From Polaribacter dokdonensis (GTDB lineage Bacteria > Bacteroidota > Bacteroidia > Flavobacteriales > Flavobacteriaceae), in contig NZ_CP101505.1 of the NCBI RefSeq assembly GCF_024362345.1, positions 2,129,501-2,193,500 on the forward strand: a stretch of DNA of 64,000 bases. The letters run 5' to 3'. The notes beneath the pieces are model-generated. The model searched no databases. It had not been told where the DNA came from and was given only the letters and a program-made list of their open reading frames with translations. How positions within the stretch are numbered: position 1 is the stretch's first letter; each line of letters starts with the position of its first letter. Both the position numbers and the translations under genes were made by a program. This document shows positions 33,704-42,389 of this stretch, in pieces.

Positions 33704-34753
33704 ATGTACAGATTAGAAGAGCCAATTTATTTTTATGCATTAGCAATCATACCAGTTATGATTGTAATTTACTTATTGGTTTTATGGTGGAAAAAAAGAA
33801 CTCAACGTAAATTTTCTAATCCAGAATTATTAGAGAAAATTGCACCAAATTCATCAGTATTTAAATCAACATTAAAGTTGATTATGTTGTTATTAGGTAT
33901 TTCTTTCTTAATAATTTCTTTGGTAAACCCTAAAATGGGGTCTAAACTAAAAACGGTAAAAAGAGAAGGAGTAGATGTTGTTTTCGCATTAGATGTTTCT
34001 AAAAGTATGTTAGCAGAAGACATAGCACCAAACAGATTAGAAAAGGCAAAACAAATTATTTCAAAAATTATTGATAAATTAGGCTCAGATAGAGTTGGGG
34101 TTATTATTTATGCAGGTAATTCTTATCCACTTTTACCAATAACTACAGATCATGCAGCTGCAAATATGTTTTTACAGAATGCAACTCCAGATATGGTTTC
34201 TAGCCAAGGAACAGCAATTAACGAAGCTTTAGAGTTGGCAAAAACATATTATAATAATGATGAGCAAACCAATCGTTTCTTAGTTATTATTTCAGATGGA
34301 GAAGATCATCAAGAAGAAACAAAACAAGTGGCACAAAATTTGTCTAATGATGGTGTAAAGATCTATACCATTGGTGTTGGTACAGAAAAAGGAGGGCCAA
34401 TTCCTATGCGTTTAAATGGTGCAATGATTGGCTATAAGAAAGACAATCAAGGAGAAACTGTAATTACCAAATTAACTCCAGATGTTTTAGAAGATATTGC
34501 AGATGCAGGTAGTGGAAGATATGTAAATGGTAATGTTACAGAAACACCTGTAAATATAATTTCTGAAGTTATTGCTAATGCTCAGAAAAACGAATTTGAA
34601 ACCAAACAATTCTCTGATTATAAAGATCAGTTTCAATGGTTTTTAGGAGCAGGAATTCTATTTTTACTATTAGACATTTTCTTATTTGATAAGAAAACTA
34701 AATGGCTTAAAAGAGTAGATTTATTTAATGAAGAAAAGGTTAAAAATAAATAA
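33704..34753 (+). CDS. batB: VWA domain protein BatB
   Basis: A 349-residue paralogue of BatA. Two N-terminal helices (about 10-28 and 56-73), the VWA domain (about 88-290, MIDAS DVSKSM, ISDGED in place of TDGVN) and a C-terminal helix (about 309-330) are visible. It starts 0 bp after the batA stop. A, B, C, D and E are in order on one strand. The likely role is assembly or protection of an envelope complex under oxygen stress, as inferred for the Bacteroides locus. Confidence 0.92.
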   Translation: MYRLEEPIYFYALAIIPVMIVIYLLVLWWKKRTQRKFSNPELLEKIAPNSSVFKSTLKLIMLLLGISFLIISLVNPKMGSKLKTVKREGVDVVFALDVSKSMLAEDIAPNRLEKAKQIISKIIDKLGSDRVGVIIYAGNSYPLLPITTDHAAANMFLQNATPDMVSSQGTAINEALELAKTYYNNDEQTNRFLVIISDGEDHQEETKQVAQNLSNDGVKIYTIGVGTEKGGPIPMRLNGAMIGYKKDNQGETVITKLTPDVLEDIADAGSGRYVNGNVTETPVNIISEVIANAQKNEFETKQFSDYKDQFQWFLGAGILFLLLDIFLFDKKTKWLKRVDLFNEEKVKNK

Positions 34754-34754
34754 T

Positions 34755-35582
34755 ATGAAAACGTATTTAAAAATATCAATTCTCTTTTTGATGCTGTTTT
34801 CTATCAAAGAAATCTCAGCTCAAAAAGACTCAACAGCTTTGCAACGTAAAGCAAGAAGTATGGTTAGGCAAGGAAATGAACTATATCAAAATAAACAATA
34901 TACAGATGCTTCTGTAGCTTACAAAAAAGCATTAAGCAATAGTTCTTTTTACGACAAAGCAAGTTACAATTTAGGTAATGCCTTATATAAAAATAAAAAC
35001 TTTAAAGAGGCTCTACCTCAATATGAATTAACTGCAAAAACTGCAGAAGATAAGTTAACGAAAGCACAAGCATATCATAATATTGGTAATGCACACATGG
35101 AAACCAAAAATTATCAAGGTGCAGTAGATGCTTATAAAAACTCGTTAAGAAATAATCCTACAGATGATGAAACTCGTTATAATTTAGCTGTTGCTCAGAA
35201 ATTATTAGACAAAGAAAATCAGCAAAATAAAGACGATCAAAACAAGGATAACAAAGACAAGAAAGACCAAAAAGACCAAGATAAGGATAACAAAGACGAT
35301 CAAAACAAAGATCAAGATAAGGACAAGAAAGAAGGTGATGATAAGGACAAGAAAGATGATAAAGATGGTGAAGGAGACAAAGACAAAGACAAAAATCAAG
35401 ATCCTAAAAAAGACGATAAAAAAGATCAAAACAAAAAGCCTAAACCTCAACAAGGAAAAATGTCTCCTCAGCAAATTAAGCAGTTGCTAGAAAGCTTAAA
35501 TAATGAGGAAAAGAAAACGCAAAAGAAAATGAATGCGAAAAAGGCTAAAGGCAAAAAGACAAAACAAGAAAAAGATTGGTAG
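34755..35582 (+). CDS. batC: TPR protein BatC with a Lys/Asp-rich tail
   Basis: The ATG at 34755 is preferred: it opens a signal peptide (MKTYLKISILFLMLFSIKEISAQ region) right after batB, whereas 34728 lies inside batB. The protein has 275 residues. Three TPR units fill about residues 38-140 (ELYQNKQYTDASVAYKKAL, and VDAYKNSLRNNPTDDETRYN). From about 155 to 230 the protein is almost only K, D, N, Q, with GEGD in the middle, a highly charged disordered stretch, then SPQQIKQLLESLNNEE. The tail may vary in length between strains. Periplasmic location is inferred from the signal. Confidence 0.88.
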   Translation: MKTYLKISILFLMLFSIKEISAQKDSTALQRKARSMVRQGNELYQNKQYTDASVAYKKALSNSSFYDKASYNLGNALYKNKNFKEALPQYELTAKTAEDKLTKAQAYHNIGNAHMETKNYQGAVDAYKNSLRNNPTDDETRYNLAVAQKLLDKENQQNKDDQNKDNKDKKDQKDQDKDNKDDQNKDQDKDKKEGDDKDKKDDKDGEGDKDKDKNQDPKKDDKKDQNKKPKPQQGKMSPQQIKQLLESLNNEEKKTQKKMNAKKAKGKKTKQEKDW

Positions 35583-35603
35583 AAACAGCAATTTAGAAAG
35601 ACG

Positions 35604-37367
35604 ATGAAGTTGAGATTTTACATATCAGTATTTATAACCTTATGCACACTATCTATTTCTGCGCAAAAAGCAGAATTAAGTGTTGCTGTGAGTAAAAATA
35701 AGTTAGGTTTAAATCAGCGTTTACGAATTGAATATTCAATCAACAAACAAGGTGCAGATAATTTTAAAGCACCAGATTTTACAGGTTTTGAGGTTATTCA
35801 AGGTCCAAGTCAGTCTGTTAGTCAATCTTGGATTAATGGTAAAGTAAGTTTCACTCAATCTTATTCTTATATTCTAAAACCAAAAAGAAGAGGAGAACTT
35901 ATAATACAACCTGCCAATATTAAAATTAATGGTAGAACAATAGATTCTAAGATGATGAAAATCATTGTAACAGCACCTATTGCAACTCCAGACAATCCTA
36001 ATGACCCAGATTATATAGCAGAACAAAATATACATTTAGTAGCAGAAATCTCTAAATCTAGACCTTATGTTGGTGAAGGTATTTATGTTGAATACAGATT
36101 ATATGTTAGCGAAAACGTAAGTGTTTATGACACTTCTGTAACAGAAGCTCCACAGTATAATGGTTTTTGGAATCAAGAAATTAAAATAAATGGTTTCCCA
36201 GTTAAAATGGGAAAATATAATGGAGAAAACTACAGGTATATTGTATTACAAAAAGCATTTTTAATACCCACAAAAACAGGTAAACTAACTATAGATCCTA
36301 TGAAAATGGATATTGTAATTGGTGTACCAACAGGAAGAGCAGATTTTTTTGGTAATGTAATTACTAAGAATATTAAGAAAGACTTCTCTTCAGTTAAGAA
36401 AGTAATTCAACCCAAAAGCCTTCCTTTAGAAGGTAAGCCAGATAATTTTACAGGTGCTGTTGGGCAATTTAATTTTGATGTTAGCTTAAGTAAAGATATT
36501 TTAAAAGCGAATGAATCATCAGAAATAAAAGTAGCAGTAAATGGTAGAGGAAACTTAAAATTATTTGAGTTGCCAGCTGTAAAAACGCCTAAGGAATTAG
36601 AAACATATCAACCAGAAAGAAAAGAAAGTGTTAGAATAACTAGTAATGGGTTATCTGGTTCTTTTTCAGACACGTATACTGTTGTTCCTCAATACAAAGG
36701 AAAATATAAATTACCAGATATTTCGTTCTCATATTTTGATCCTAAAACAGAAAAATACAATACCATAAATACAGATGATTTATATGTAGATGTTTTAGAA
36801 GGTAAAGAACTAATTACAACTACAGATAATACAAGTCCTCAACAGAAAAATGTAGTTTCTTCTGGAAAAAGTTTTAGATACATACAAACTAAAACTGATT
36901 TAGAGGTTAAAGATGATAGCGATTTCTACCAATCTTATTTATTCTATATTCTTTTAATTTTACCATTATTATTCATTCCATTAGCTATTATAATTGGTAA
37001 AAACAATGAAAAGAGAAGAAGTGATGTTGTTGGTTTACGTTTAAGAAAAGCAGAAAAATTAGCAAAAAAATACTTGTCTGCAGCTCAAAAGCAATTGGGT
37101 AAAAAAGAAGCTTTTTATGAAGCTTTAGAACGTGCTCTACATAATTACTTAAAAGCGAAATTAGGTGTTGAAACTAGCGATATTAGTAAAGAAAACATCA
37201 CCCAAATTTTACAGAAAAGAGACATTAATGATGCTACTATAAAACAATTTATAGACGTTTTAAAAGCATCTGATTTTGCAAGATACACGCCTGTTACAGA
37301 TACAGAAATGAAACAAGAGTATGAGAGAGCTAAACAAGTAATCGTTGAATTAGATAAACAGTTATAA
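35604..37367 (+). CDS. batD: BatD protein
   Basis: A 587-residue protein with a signal peptide (residues 1-20), several periplasmic Ig-like or beta domains (about 25-435; LSVAVSKNKLGLNQRLRIEY, FVRAEISKSRPYVGEG-like start of the second, FNFDVSLSKDILKANESSEI of the third), a membrane helix (about 446-465) and a cytoplasmic helical tail (AAQKQLGKKEAFYEALERAL). It matches BatD of Bacteroidota in length and order. It follows batC by 21 bp and precedes batE by 1 bp. Confidence 0.92.
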   Translation: MKLRFYISVFITLCTLSISAQKAELSVAVSKNKLGLNQRLRIEYSINKQGADNFKAPDFTGFEVIQGPSQSVSQSWINGKVSFTQSYSYILKPKRRGELIIQPANIKINGRTIDSKMMKIIVTAPIATPDNPNDPDYIAEQNIHLVAEISKSRPYVGEGIYVEYRLYVSENVSVYDTSVTEAPQYNGFWNQEIKINGFPVKMGKYNGENYRYIVLQKAFLIPTKTGKLTIDPMKMDIVIGVPTGRADFFGNVITKNIKKDFSSVKKVIQPKSLPLEGKPDNFTGAVGQFNFDVSLSKDILKANESSEIKVAVNGRGNLKLFELPAVKTPKELETYQPERKESVRITSNGLSGSFSDTYTVVPQYKGKYKLPDISFSYFDPKTEKYNTINTDDLYVDVLEGKELITTTDNTSPQQKNVVSSGKSFRYIQTKTDLEVKDDSDFYQSYLFYILLILPLLFIPLAIIIGKNNEKRRSDVVGLRLRKAEKLAKKYLSAAQKQLGKKEAFYEALERALHNYLKAKLGVETSDISKENITQILQKRDINDATIKQFIDVLKASDFARYTPVTDTEMKQEYERAKQVIVELDKQL

Positions 37368-37368
37368 G

Positions 37369-38127
37369 ATGAAGAAAATCCTATTTTTATTACTGCTAGT
37401 TGCTCAGGTATTTTATGCTCAAGATGAGCAAAAGATTTTTAATTCTGCTAATGAAATGTATAAACAGCAGAACTATGAAAAGGCTATTGAATTTTACAAA
37501 ACTTTAGAACATTATAACTTAATTTCATCTGAATTATTTTATAATTTAGGTAATGCACATTATAAATTGAATCAGGTAGGTCCTGCAATTTTTTATTACG
37601 AAAAGGCATTACAAATTGATCCTGATAATGACGATGTAAAAAACAATTTAGTTTTTGCTAAAAGGTTGGCTTTAGATACTATAGAGGAATTACCAAAAAC
37701 GTTCTTTCAAAAAATAAACATAAATTATATCCAAAAACTTTCATATAATGAATGGGCAATAGTAATTGTTTCTTTTGCAATTTTAGGTAGTATTTTATTT
37801 CTACTTTTTTATTTTTCTAATAGACCAGGTACAAAAAGATTCTTTTTTGTTATCAGTATGCTCAGTTACTTGTTTTTAATTATAACCTTCTTTATTACAT
37901 TTAATCAATATTCTTTAGCAAATAACAACAAAATTGCTATTGTTTTTGCAGAAGAAACAGAGGTGATGAATGCACCAACCTTAAATTCAGAAGAGCTATT
38001 TACCTTACATGAAGGTACTAAGGTTACTGTTTTAGATAGAGTAGATAACTGGAAAAAAATTAAGTTAGCAGATGGTAAAATTGGCTGGATTATAGCTAAC
38101 GAAATTAAAGAATTAGACGAAATATAA
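37369..38127 (+). CDS. batE: BatE: TPR and SH3-type protein
   Basis: A 252-residue protein: a signal peptide (residues 1-17), two TPR units (about 22-95, EMYKQQNYEKAIEFYKTLE and PAIFYYEKALQIDPDNDDV), two membrane helices (about 127-147 and 155-175), and a bacterial SH3 domain (about 195-250, VMNAPTLNSEELFTLHEGTK and GWIIANEIK). SH3 domains often bind peptidoglycan or proteins. It ends the Bat run; a 138-bp gap with hairpins follows before the SulP gene. Confidence 0.9.
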   Translation: MKKILFLLLLVAQVFYAQDEQKIFNSANEMYKQQNYEKAIEFYKTLEHYNLISSELFYNLGNAHYKLNQVGPAIFYYEKALQIDPDNDDVKNNLVFAKRLALDTIEELPKTFFQKININYIQKLSYNEWAIVIVSFAILGSILFLLFYFSNRPGTKRFFFVISMLSYLFLIITFFITFNQYSLANNNKIAIVFAEETEVMNAPTLNSEELFTLHEGTKVTVLDRVDNWKKIKLADGKIGWIIANEIKELDEI

Positions 38128-38174
38128 TTTTTTAATTTTACTTAAAAATATCTTTTTCTTTTTATATTGCATTG

Positions 38175-38238
38175 TTTCCTCATAAGAGGAAATAGAATCA
38201 ATCAATCAAAAACTTCTTTCGTTTTCGTAAATCGAAAA
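38175..38238 (+). promoter_or_regulatory. structured leader before the SulP-carbonic anhydrase pair
   Basis: Two clean hairpins lie in the 138-bp gap: TTTCCTC/GAGGAAA (38175-38181 and 38186-38192, 4-nt loop) and TTTTCG/CGAAAA (38222-38227 and 38233-38238, 5-nt loop). Neither has a T run, so they look more like leader structure than terminators. Function is not known. Confidence 0.4.
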
Positions 38239-38265
38239 GAGGTCAATTAATAAAAAGTAAAATTT

Positions 38266-39843
38266 ATGTTTAAGCATTTAAAGAATGACTTACCTGCAAG
38301 TGTTGTAGTATTTTTTGTAGCACTACCTCTTTGTTTGGGTATAGCATTAGCAAGTGGAGCGCCTTTATTTTCTGGTTTAATAGCTGGTATTGTAGGTGGT
38401 ATTGTTGTTGGTGCATTATCTGGTTCTAAAATTGGTGTTAGTGGGCCTGCTGCAGGTTTAGCAGCAATTGTTTTAACTGCTATTGGTACTTTAGGAGGTT
38501 ATGAAAACTTCTTAGTAGCTGTAGTTATTGGAGGTGTAATTCAGTTAATTTTCGGAGTTTTAAAAGCTGGTATTATTGGTTACTATTTTCCATCATCTGT
38601 AATTAAAGGAATGTTAACAGGTATTGGAATTATTATTATTCTAAAGCAAATACCACACTTTTTTGGGTATGATGCAGATCCTGAAGGAGATTTTGCTTTC
38701 TTTCAAGTAGATGGAGAAAATACATTTTCAGAGATTTTTAAATCTATAAATAATATAAGTTTAGGCTCTACCATTGTTGGTATTGTTGGTCTTGGAATTT
38801 TAATTTTATGGAGTAATGTCTTATCTAAAAAAGGAAAGATTTTTCAATTAATTCAAGGGCCATTAGTAGCTGTAGTTTTTGGTATTGTATATTATATACT
38901 TACAGATTCTACCTCTAAATACGGTATTAGTTCAGAGCATTTGGTAAGTGTTCCAGTTCCTGATAGTTTCGATTCATTTTTAGGCCAATTTAGCTTTCCT
39001 AATTTTGCAGCAATTACAAACCCTCAAATTTGGGTGGTTGGTTTTACAATTGCATTAGTAGCAAGTTTAGAAACACTTTTATGTGTAGAGGCTACAGATA
39101 AATTAGATCCGCATAAAAATGTAACACCAACAAATAGAGAGTTATTAGCTCAAGGTACAGGTAATATTTTATCTGGTTTAATTGGTGGGTTACCAGTAAC
39201 ACAAGTAATTGTAAGAAGTTCTGCCAACATTCAATCTGGAGGTCGAACTAAATTATCAGCAATATTTCACGGTTTTTTATTATTAATTTCGGTAATCTTA
39301 ATACCTACATTATTAAATAAAATTCCACTTTCTGTTTTAGCAGCAATCTTATTAATTGTTGGTTATAAGTTAGCAAAACCAGCATTATTTAAAAAAATGT
39401 GGGATTTAGGTTGGAAACAATTTATTCCATTTACAGTAACTGTTGTTGGTATTGTATTTACAGATTTACTTGTAGGTATTGCTTTAGGTTTAGCTGTTGG
39501 TATTGTTATTATCCTTATCAAAAGTTTCCAAAATTCGCACTTCTTACATATTGAAGATAAAAGTGATGGTAAAAACCGTATTAAAATGACTCTTGCTGAG
39601 CAAGTAACATTCTTCAATAAAGGAGCTATTTTAAATGAATTAGACAGGTTACCAGAAAACACTTATTTAGAGTTAGATGTTAGAAAAACCATTTATTTAG
39701 ATAATGATATTATAGAAATTTTAGAAGACTTTGCTGTAAAAGCAAAAGAAAGACACATAGATATTAAAATAATTTCTGAGAGAGGAATTGTAGAAAACCC
39801 AGACAGTTTTATAGAGTTCTTTAAATTGGAAAAAAAATCATAA
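38266..39843 (+). CDS. SulP family inorganic anion transporter (candidate bicarbonate transporter)
   Basis: A 525-residue transporter with 10 to 12 hydrophobic helices up to about residue 410 and a cytoplasmic STAS domain (about 440-520). Family motifs include PLCLGIALASGAPLFSGL and SGSKIGVSGPAAGLAAI, and QVIVRSSANIQSGGRTKL near helix 8-10. SulP carriers move sulfate, bicarbonate or other anions. The beta carbonic anhydrase 6 bp downstream supports bicarbonate or CO2 exchange. A structured leader precedes it. Direction of transport is not deducible. Confidence 0.9.
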   Translation: MFKHLKNDLPASVVVFFVALPLCLGIALASGAPLFSGLIAGIVGGIVVGALSGSKIGVSGPAAGLAAIVLTAIGTLGGYENFLVAVVIGGVIQLIFGVLKAGIIGYYFPSSVIKGMLTGIGIIIILKQIPHFFGYDADPEGDFAFFQVDGENTFSEIFKSINNISLGSTIVGIVGLGILILWSNVLSKKGKIFQLIQGPLVAVVFGIVYYILTDSTSKYGISSEHLVSVPVPDSFDSFLGQFSFPNFAAITNPQIWVVGFTIALVASLETLLCVEATDKLDPHKNVTPTNRELLAQGTGNILSGLIGGLPVTQVIVRSSANIQSGGRTKLSAIFHGFLLLISVILIPTLLNKIPLSVLAAILLIVGYKLAKPALFKKMWDLGWKQFIPFTVTVVGIVFTDLLVGIALGLAVGIVIILIKSFQNSHFLHIEDKSDGKNRIKMTLAEQVTFFNKGAILNELDRLPENTYLELDVRKTIYLDNDIIEILEDFAVKAKERHIDIKIISERGIVENPDSFIEFFKLEKKS

Positions 39844-39849
39844 AATAGC

Positions 39850-40479
39850 ATGAGAAATACAGCCATAAACAAACAAGTACAAGACAATTTAACTCCAGAA
39901 GATGTTTTAACAGATCTATTAGCAGGTAATGAACGTTTTGTCAATAATGAGTTAGAAGAGGTTTCGCATTTAGATTTAGTACAACAAACCACTACTGGTC
40001 AATACCCAAAGGCAGTTGTGCTTTCTTGTATAGATTCTAGAGTACCTGTAGAACAAGTTTTTGATCAAGCAATTGGTGATGTTTTTGTAGCCAGAGTTGC
40101 TGGTAATTTCGAAAACGAAGATATTTTAGGTAGTTTAGAGTACTCATGTGCTGTTGCTGGTAGTAAACTAGTTTTAGTATTGGGTCATGAAAGTTGTGGA
40201 GCAGTAAAAGCAGCTTGTGATGATGTAAAACTAGGTAACATTACACATTTATTAGCCAATATTATGCCAGCTGTAAAAAAATCGGCAAAGGAAATAGATG
40301 GAGATAACAGTTCTGCAAATCCAAAATTTGTAGCAAAAACTGTAGAAAATAATGTGCTTTTAACAATTGATAGAATTAGAGAGCGTAGCGAAATTTTAGC
40401 AGATTTAGAAAGCTCTGATGCTATTAAAATTGTAGGTGGAGTATACTCTTTACAAACAGGTAAAGTAACAATGTTGTAA
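39850..40479 (+). CDS. beta-class carbonic anhydrase
   Basis: A 209-residue enzyme interconverting CO2 and bicarbonate. The zinc ligands are Cys60 (VLSCIDSR), His113 and Cys116 (LGHESCGAV), and the active-site dyad is Asp62 with Arg64. No signal peptide is seen, so it is cytoplasmic. It starts 6 bp after the SulP gene and ends before a terminator, so the two form an operon. The pair fits coupled bicarbonate import and hydration. It has the usual length. Confidence 0.95.
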   Translation: MRNTAINKQVQDNLTPEDVLTDLLAGNERFVNNELEEVSHLDLVQQTTTGQYPKAVVLSCIDSRVPVEQVFDQAIGDVFVARVAGNFENEDILGSLEYSCAVAGSKLVLVLGHESCGAVKAACDDVKLGNITHLLANIMPAVKKSAKEIDGDNSSANPKFVAKTVENNVLLTIDRIRERSEILADLESSDAIKIVGGVYSLQTGKVTML

Positions 40480-40501
40480 TAAAAACATTCAAAACTATAT
40501 A

Positions 40502-40532
40502 AAAAGCTGAGTTTTAAAACTTGGCTTTTTTT
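40502..40532 (+). terminator. terminator of the SulP-carbonic anhydrase operon
   Basis: AAAAGCTGAGTTTT (40502-40515) pairs with AAAACTTGGCTTTT (40516-40529) through two G-U pairs, and a T run follows. Because the stem is A/T-flanked on both sides it may serve the convergent cvpA gene too. Confidence 0.7.
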
Positions 40533-40543
40533 GTGGCTGATAT

Positions 40544-41059
40544 TTAAGCTTTAATAAACTTTAAAGAAGGATTCTCTTCATCCATAATTGCAGGAATCAA
40601 GGTTGGTACAATAGATTTAATAGGATAAAACATGACAGATTCATCTAACATTTCTTCATCAACAAAAGGAATGGTTTTATTAAACTTATCGAATAACAAA
40701 AAGATTACACTTAAAATTAAAGACCATTTTAAGGCTCCAAAAATGGCTCCAAGAATTTTGTTTAATAAACCCAAAGCAGTAATATCTGCTAACTTTGTAA
40801 GTAATTTTCCTACAAAAATAATGGCCAAAACAACTGCTAAAAAAGTAACAGCAAAAGCGACAATTTTATTGGTTTGATGAGACCATTCTAAAACAGAATC
40901 ATTTAAAGCATATTCTATGTAGTAAGAATAGTGAATGGCACAAAAAACACCAGCAACTATAGCAACCAAAGATGCAATTGACGCAAAAAGACCAGTCATA
41001 AAACCTCTTACAGCAGCAAAAAGTAATATGACAATAATGATAATATCAATTACATTCAT
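40544..41059 (-). CDS. CvpA family membrane protein
   Basis: A 171-residue protein opening with MNVIDIIIIVILLFAAVRGF and having four hydrophobic helices (about 4-22, 27-47, 66-86, 104-122). CvpA proteins were first linked to colicin V export and have broader roles in envelope stress; the mechanism is not settled. The tail is acidic and soluble. It is convergent with the carbonic anhydrase gene and divergent from the gene at 41140. Confidence 0.85.
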   Translation of the reverse strand: MNVIDIIIIVILLFAAVRGFMTGLFASIASLVAIVAGVFCAIHYSYYIEYALNDSVLEWSHQTNKIVAFAVTFLAVVLAIIFVGKLLTKLADITALGLLNKILGAIFGALKWSLILSVIFLLFDKFNKTIPFVDEEMLDESVMFYPIKSIVPTLIPAIMDEENPSLKFIKA

Positions 41060-41139
41060 GGTTTATAATTTGTGTAAATCTACAGTATATTTTATCAAAT
41101 TAAAAATGCACATTGTATCTTTACATTTTAATATCCAAA

Positions 41140-41493
41140 ATGACAAAAGAGAATACTTTAAAAGAAAAATGGAGTCTTTTAGTAAGCAGACTATCTGAAG
41201 ATTTTGCAGATGGAGATGAACTAAATGTAGATGGTATTATTTATTTAATAGGTGTTCAAGAATTAGGGCAAGGTCATAGAACGTTTAAAAAAGACGAAAA
41301 AATGAACTTAATGCACATTGCCATTTGCAAGTTATTAGAACCTTATGGATATTATGAGTTTGATTATTTTGATGATGATGGTTGGCCTCATTACAAAATA
41401 CTAACTGATTTACCCAGCTTAAAACCAGGTGAACAAACTGTATTAATGAAAGAAGCTATTGTTACCTATTTTGAGGCTTTAGACTACTTTTAA
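41140..41493 (+). CDS. conserved small cytoplasmic protein, unknown function
   Basis: The ATG at 41140 gives 117 residues. The frame could open at a TTG (41113), but TATCTTTA at 41116-41123 looks like a promoter box. The protein is acidic and without signal or membrane segment; it includes IIYLIGVQELGQGHRTFKKD, EYDYFDDDGW-like aromatics and a C-terminal KEAIVTYFEALDYF helix. It resembles conserved hypotheticals of Bacteroidota, but I do not know the family. It converges with the SDR gene, 3 bp apart. Confidence 0.7.
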   Translation: MTKENTLKEKWSLLVSRLSEDFADGDELNVDGIIYLIGVQELGQGHRTFKKDEKMNLMHIAICKLLEPYGYYEFDYFDDDGWPHYKILTDLPSLKPGEQTVLMKEAIVTYFEALDYF

Positions 41494-41496
41494 AAC

Positions 41497-42291
41497 TTAG
41501 GTTACACTCATTTTACGAATCATAACAGAGAAAACTTTAGGCACCCAACGTTTTACGTAAACACCCAACTTTTCTTTGGCTCCAGAAATATAAATTTCTT
41601 CTTTTTTCTGTTTGATAGCTTTAGCCATCAACTTTGCAAAACGATCTGGCTGAATACCATTGGCTGTTGCATTATCCATCTTATCTTGTGGAGAACCATC
41701 ACCAGTTAAAGCGTTTTTAGAAATATTTGTATTTACAAAACCTGGGCAAACTAAGGTTACTGCTATATTATCATTAAAATGTTCTGCTCTTAAACTATCG
41801 TAAAAACCATGTAATGCATGTTTACTAGCTGCATAACTAGATCTTAAAGGTGTACCTATTTTACCAACAATACTCGTGGTTATTACAAACTGACCGTTTT
41901 TGTTGGCAATAAAATGTGGTAACAAAGCTTTAGCAAGAGCTATATTACCTAAGTAGTTAATATCCATAATTCGTTTATCAACCTGAATATCTGTATCTTT
42001 TACTAATGAACGCTGACTAATTCCTCCATTATTTACTAAAATATCTACTTTACCAAAGGCAGAAATTGCTTCTTTAGTAATAGTAGTTAAGTTTGTATAG
42101 TCTTCTAAATCTAATGGAATAACTTTAACTTTATTAGGTTCTGTGCAAGCGTTTTTAACCAACTCTAAATCTTGTTTTTTTCTAGAAGATAAAATTAATT
42201 GTGCACCTTGTTTTGCTAATTCTATGGCTAATGCTTTTCCTATTCCAGAAGAGGCTCCAGTTATCCAAATTGTTTTATCAGAAAAACTCAT
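41497..42291 (-). CDS. short-chain dehydrogenase/reductase (SDR) family oxidoreductase
   Basis: A 264-residue SDR enzyme. The cofactor loop is T11-GASSGIG (TGxxxGxG), NNGG is present at about 87-90, and the catalytic residues are Ser140, Tyr153 and Lys157 (SSYAASKHAL). An Arg at position 37 (SSRKKQ) after the second strand suggests NADP preference. The C-terminal tail (GAKEKLGVYVKRWVPKVFSV) matches the SDR subfamily often annotated as DltE- or DHRS7-like. The substrate is unknown. It stands alone between convergent and divergent genes. Confidence 0.9.
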   Translation of the reverse strand: MSFSDKTIWITGASSGIGKALAIELAKQGAQLILSSRKKQDLELVKNACTEPNKVKVIPLDLEDYTNLTTITKEAISAFGKVDILVNNGGISQRSLVKDTDIQVDKRIMDINYLGNIALAKALLPHFIANKNGQFVITTSIVGKIGTPLRSSYAASKHALHGFYDSLRAEHFNDNIAVTLVCPGFVNTNISKNALTGDGSPQDKMDNATANGIQPDRFAKLMAKAIKQKKEEIYISGAKEKLGVYVKRWVPKVFSVMIRKMSVT

Positions 42292-42389
42292 AAGTATTTA
42301 TTTAACGTTACAATATACCTATTTAAAAAGAGAAATAGTATTTTTGGTATGCTTCTTGAAAAAAATTACACAAACGTAAACTAATTTAT

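Noticed and set aside
35205..35474. 89-residue hydrophobic frame on the minus strand
   Set aside because: It is the complement of the lysine/aspartate-rich tail of batC; the I/V/F/L-only composition is an artefact of that low-complexity DNA.
38175..38192. TTTCCTC/GAGGAAA hairpin as the batE terminator
   Set aside because: No T run follows; it is listed as leader structure instead.
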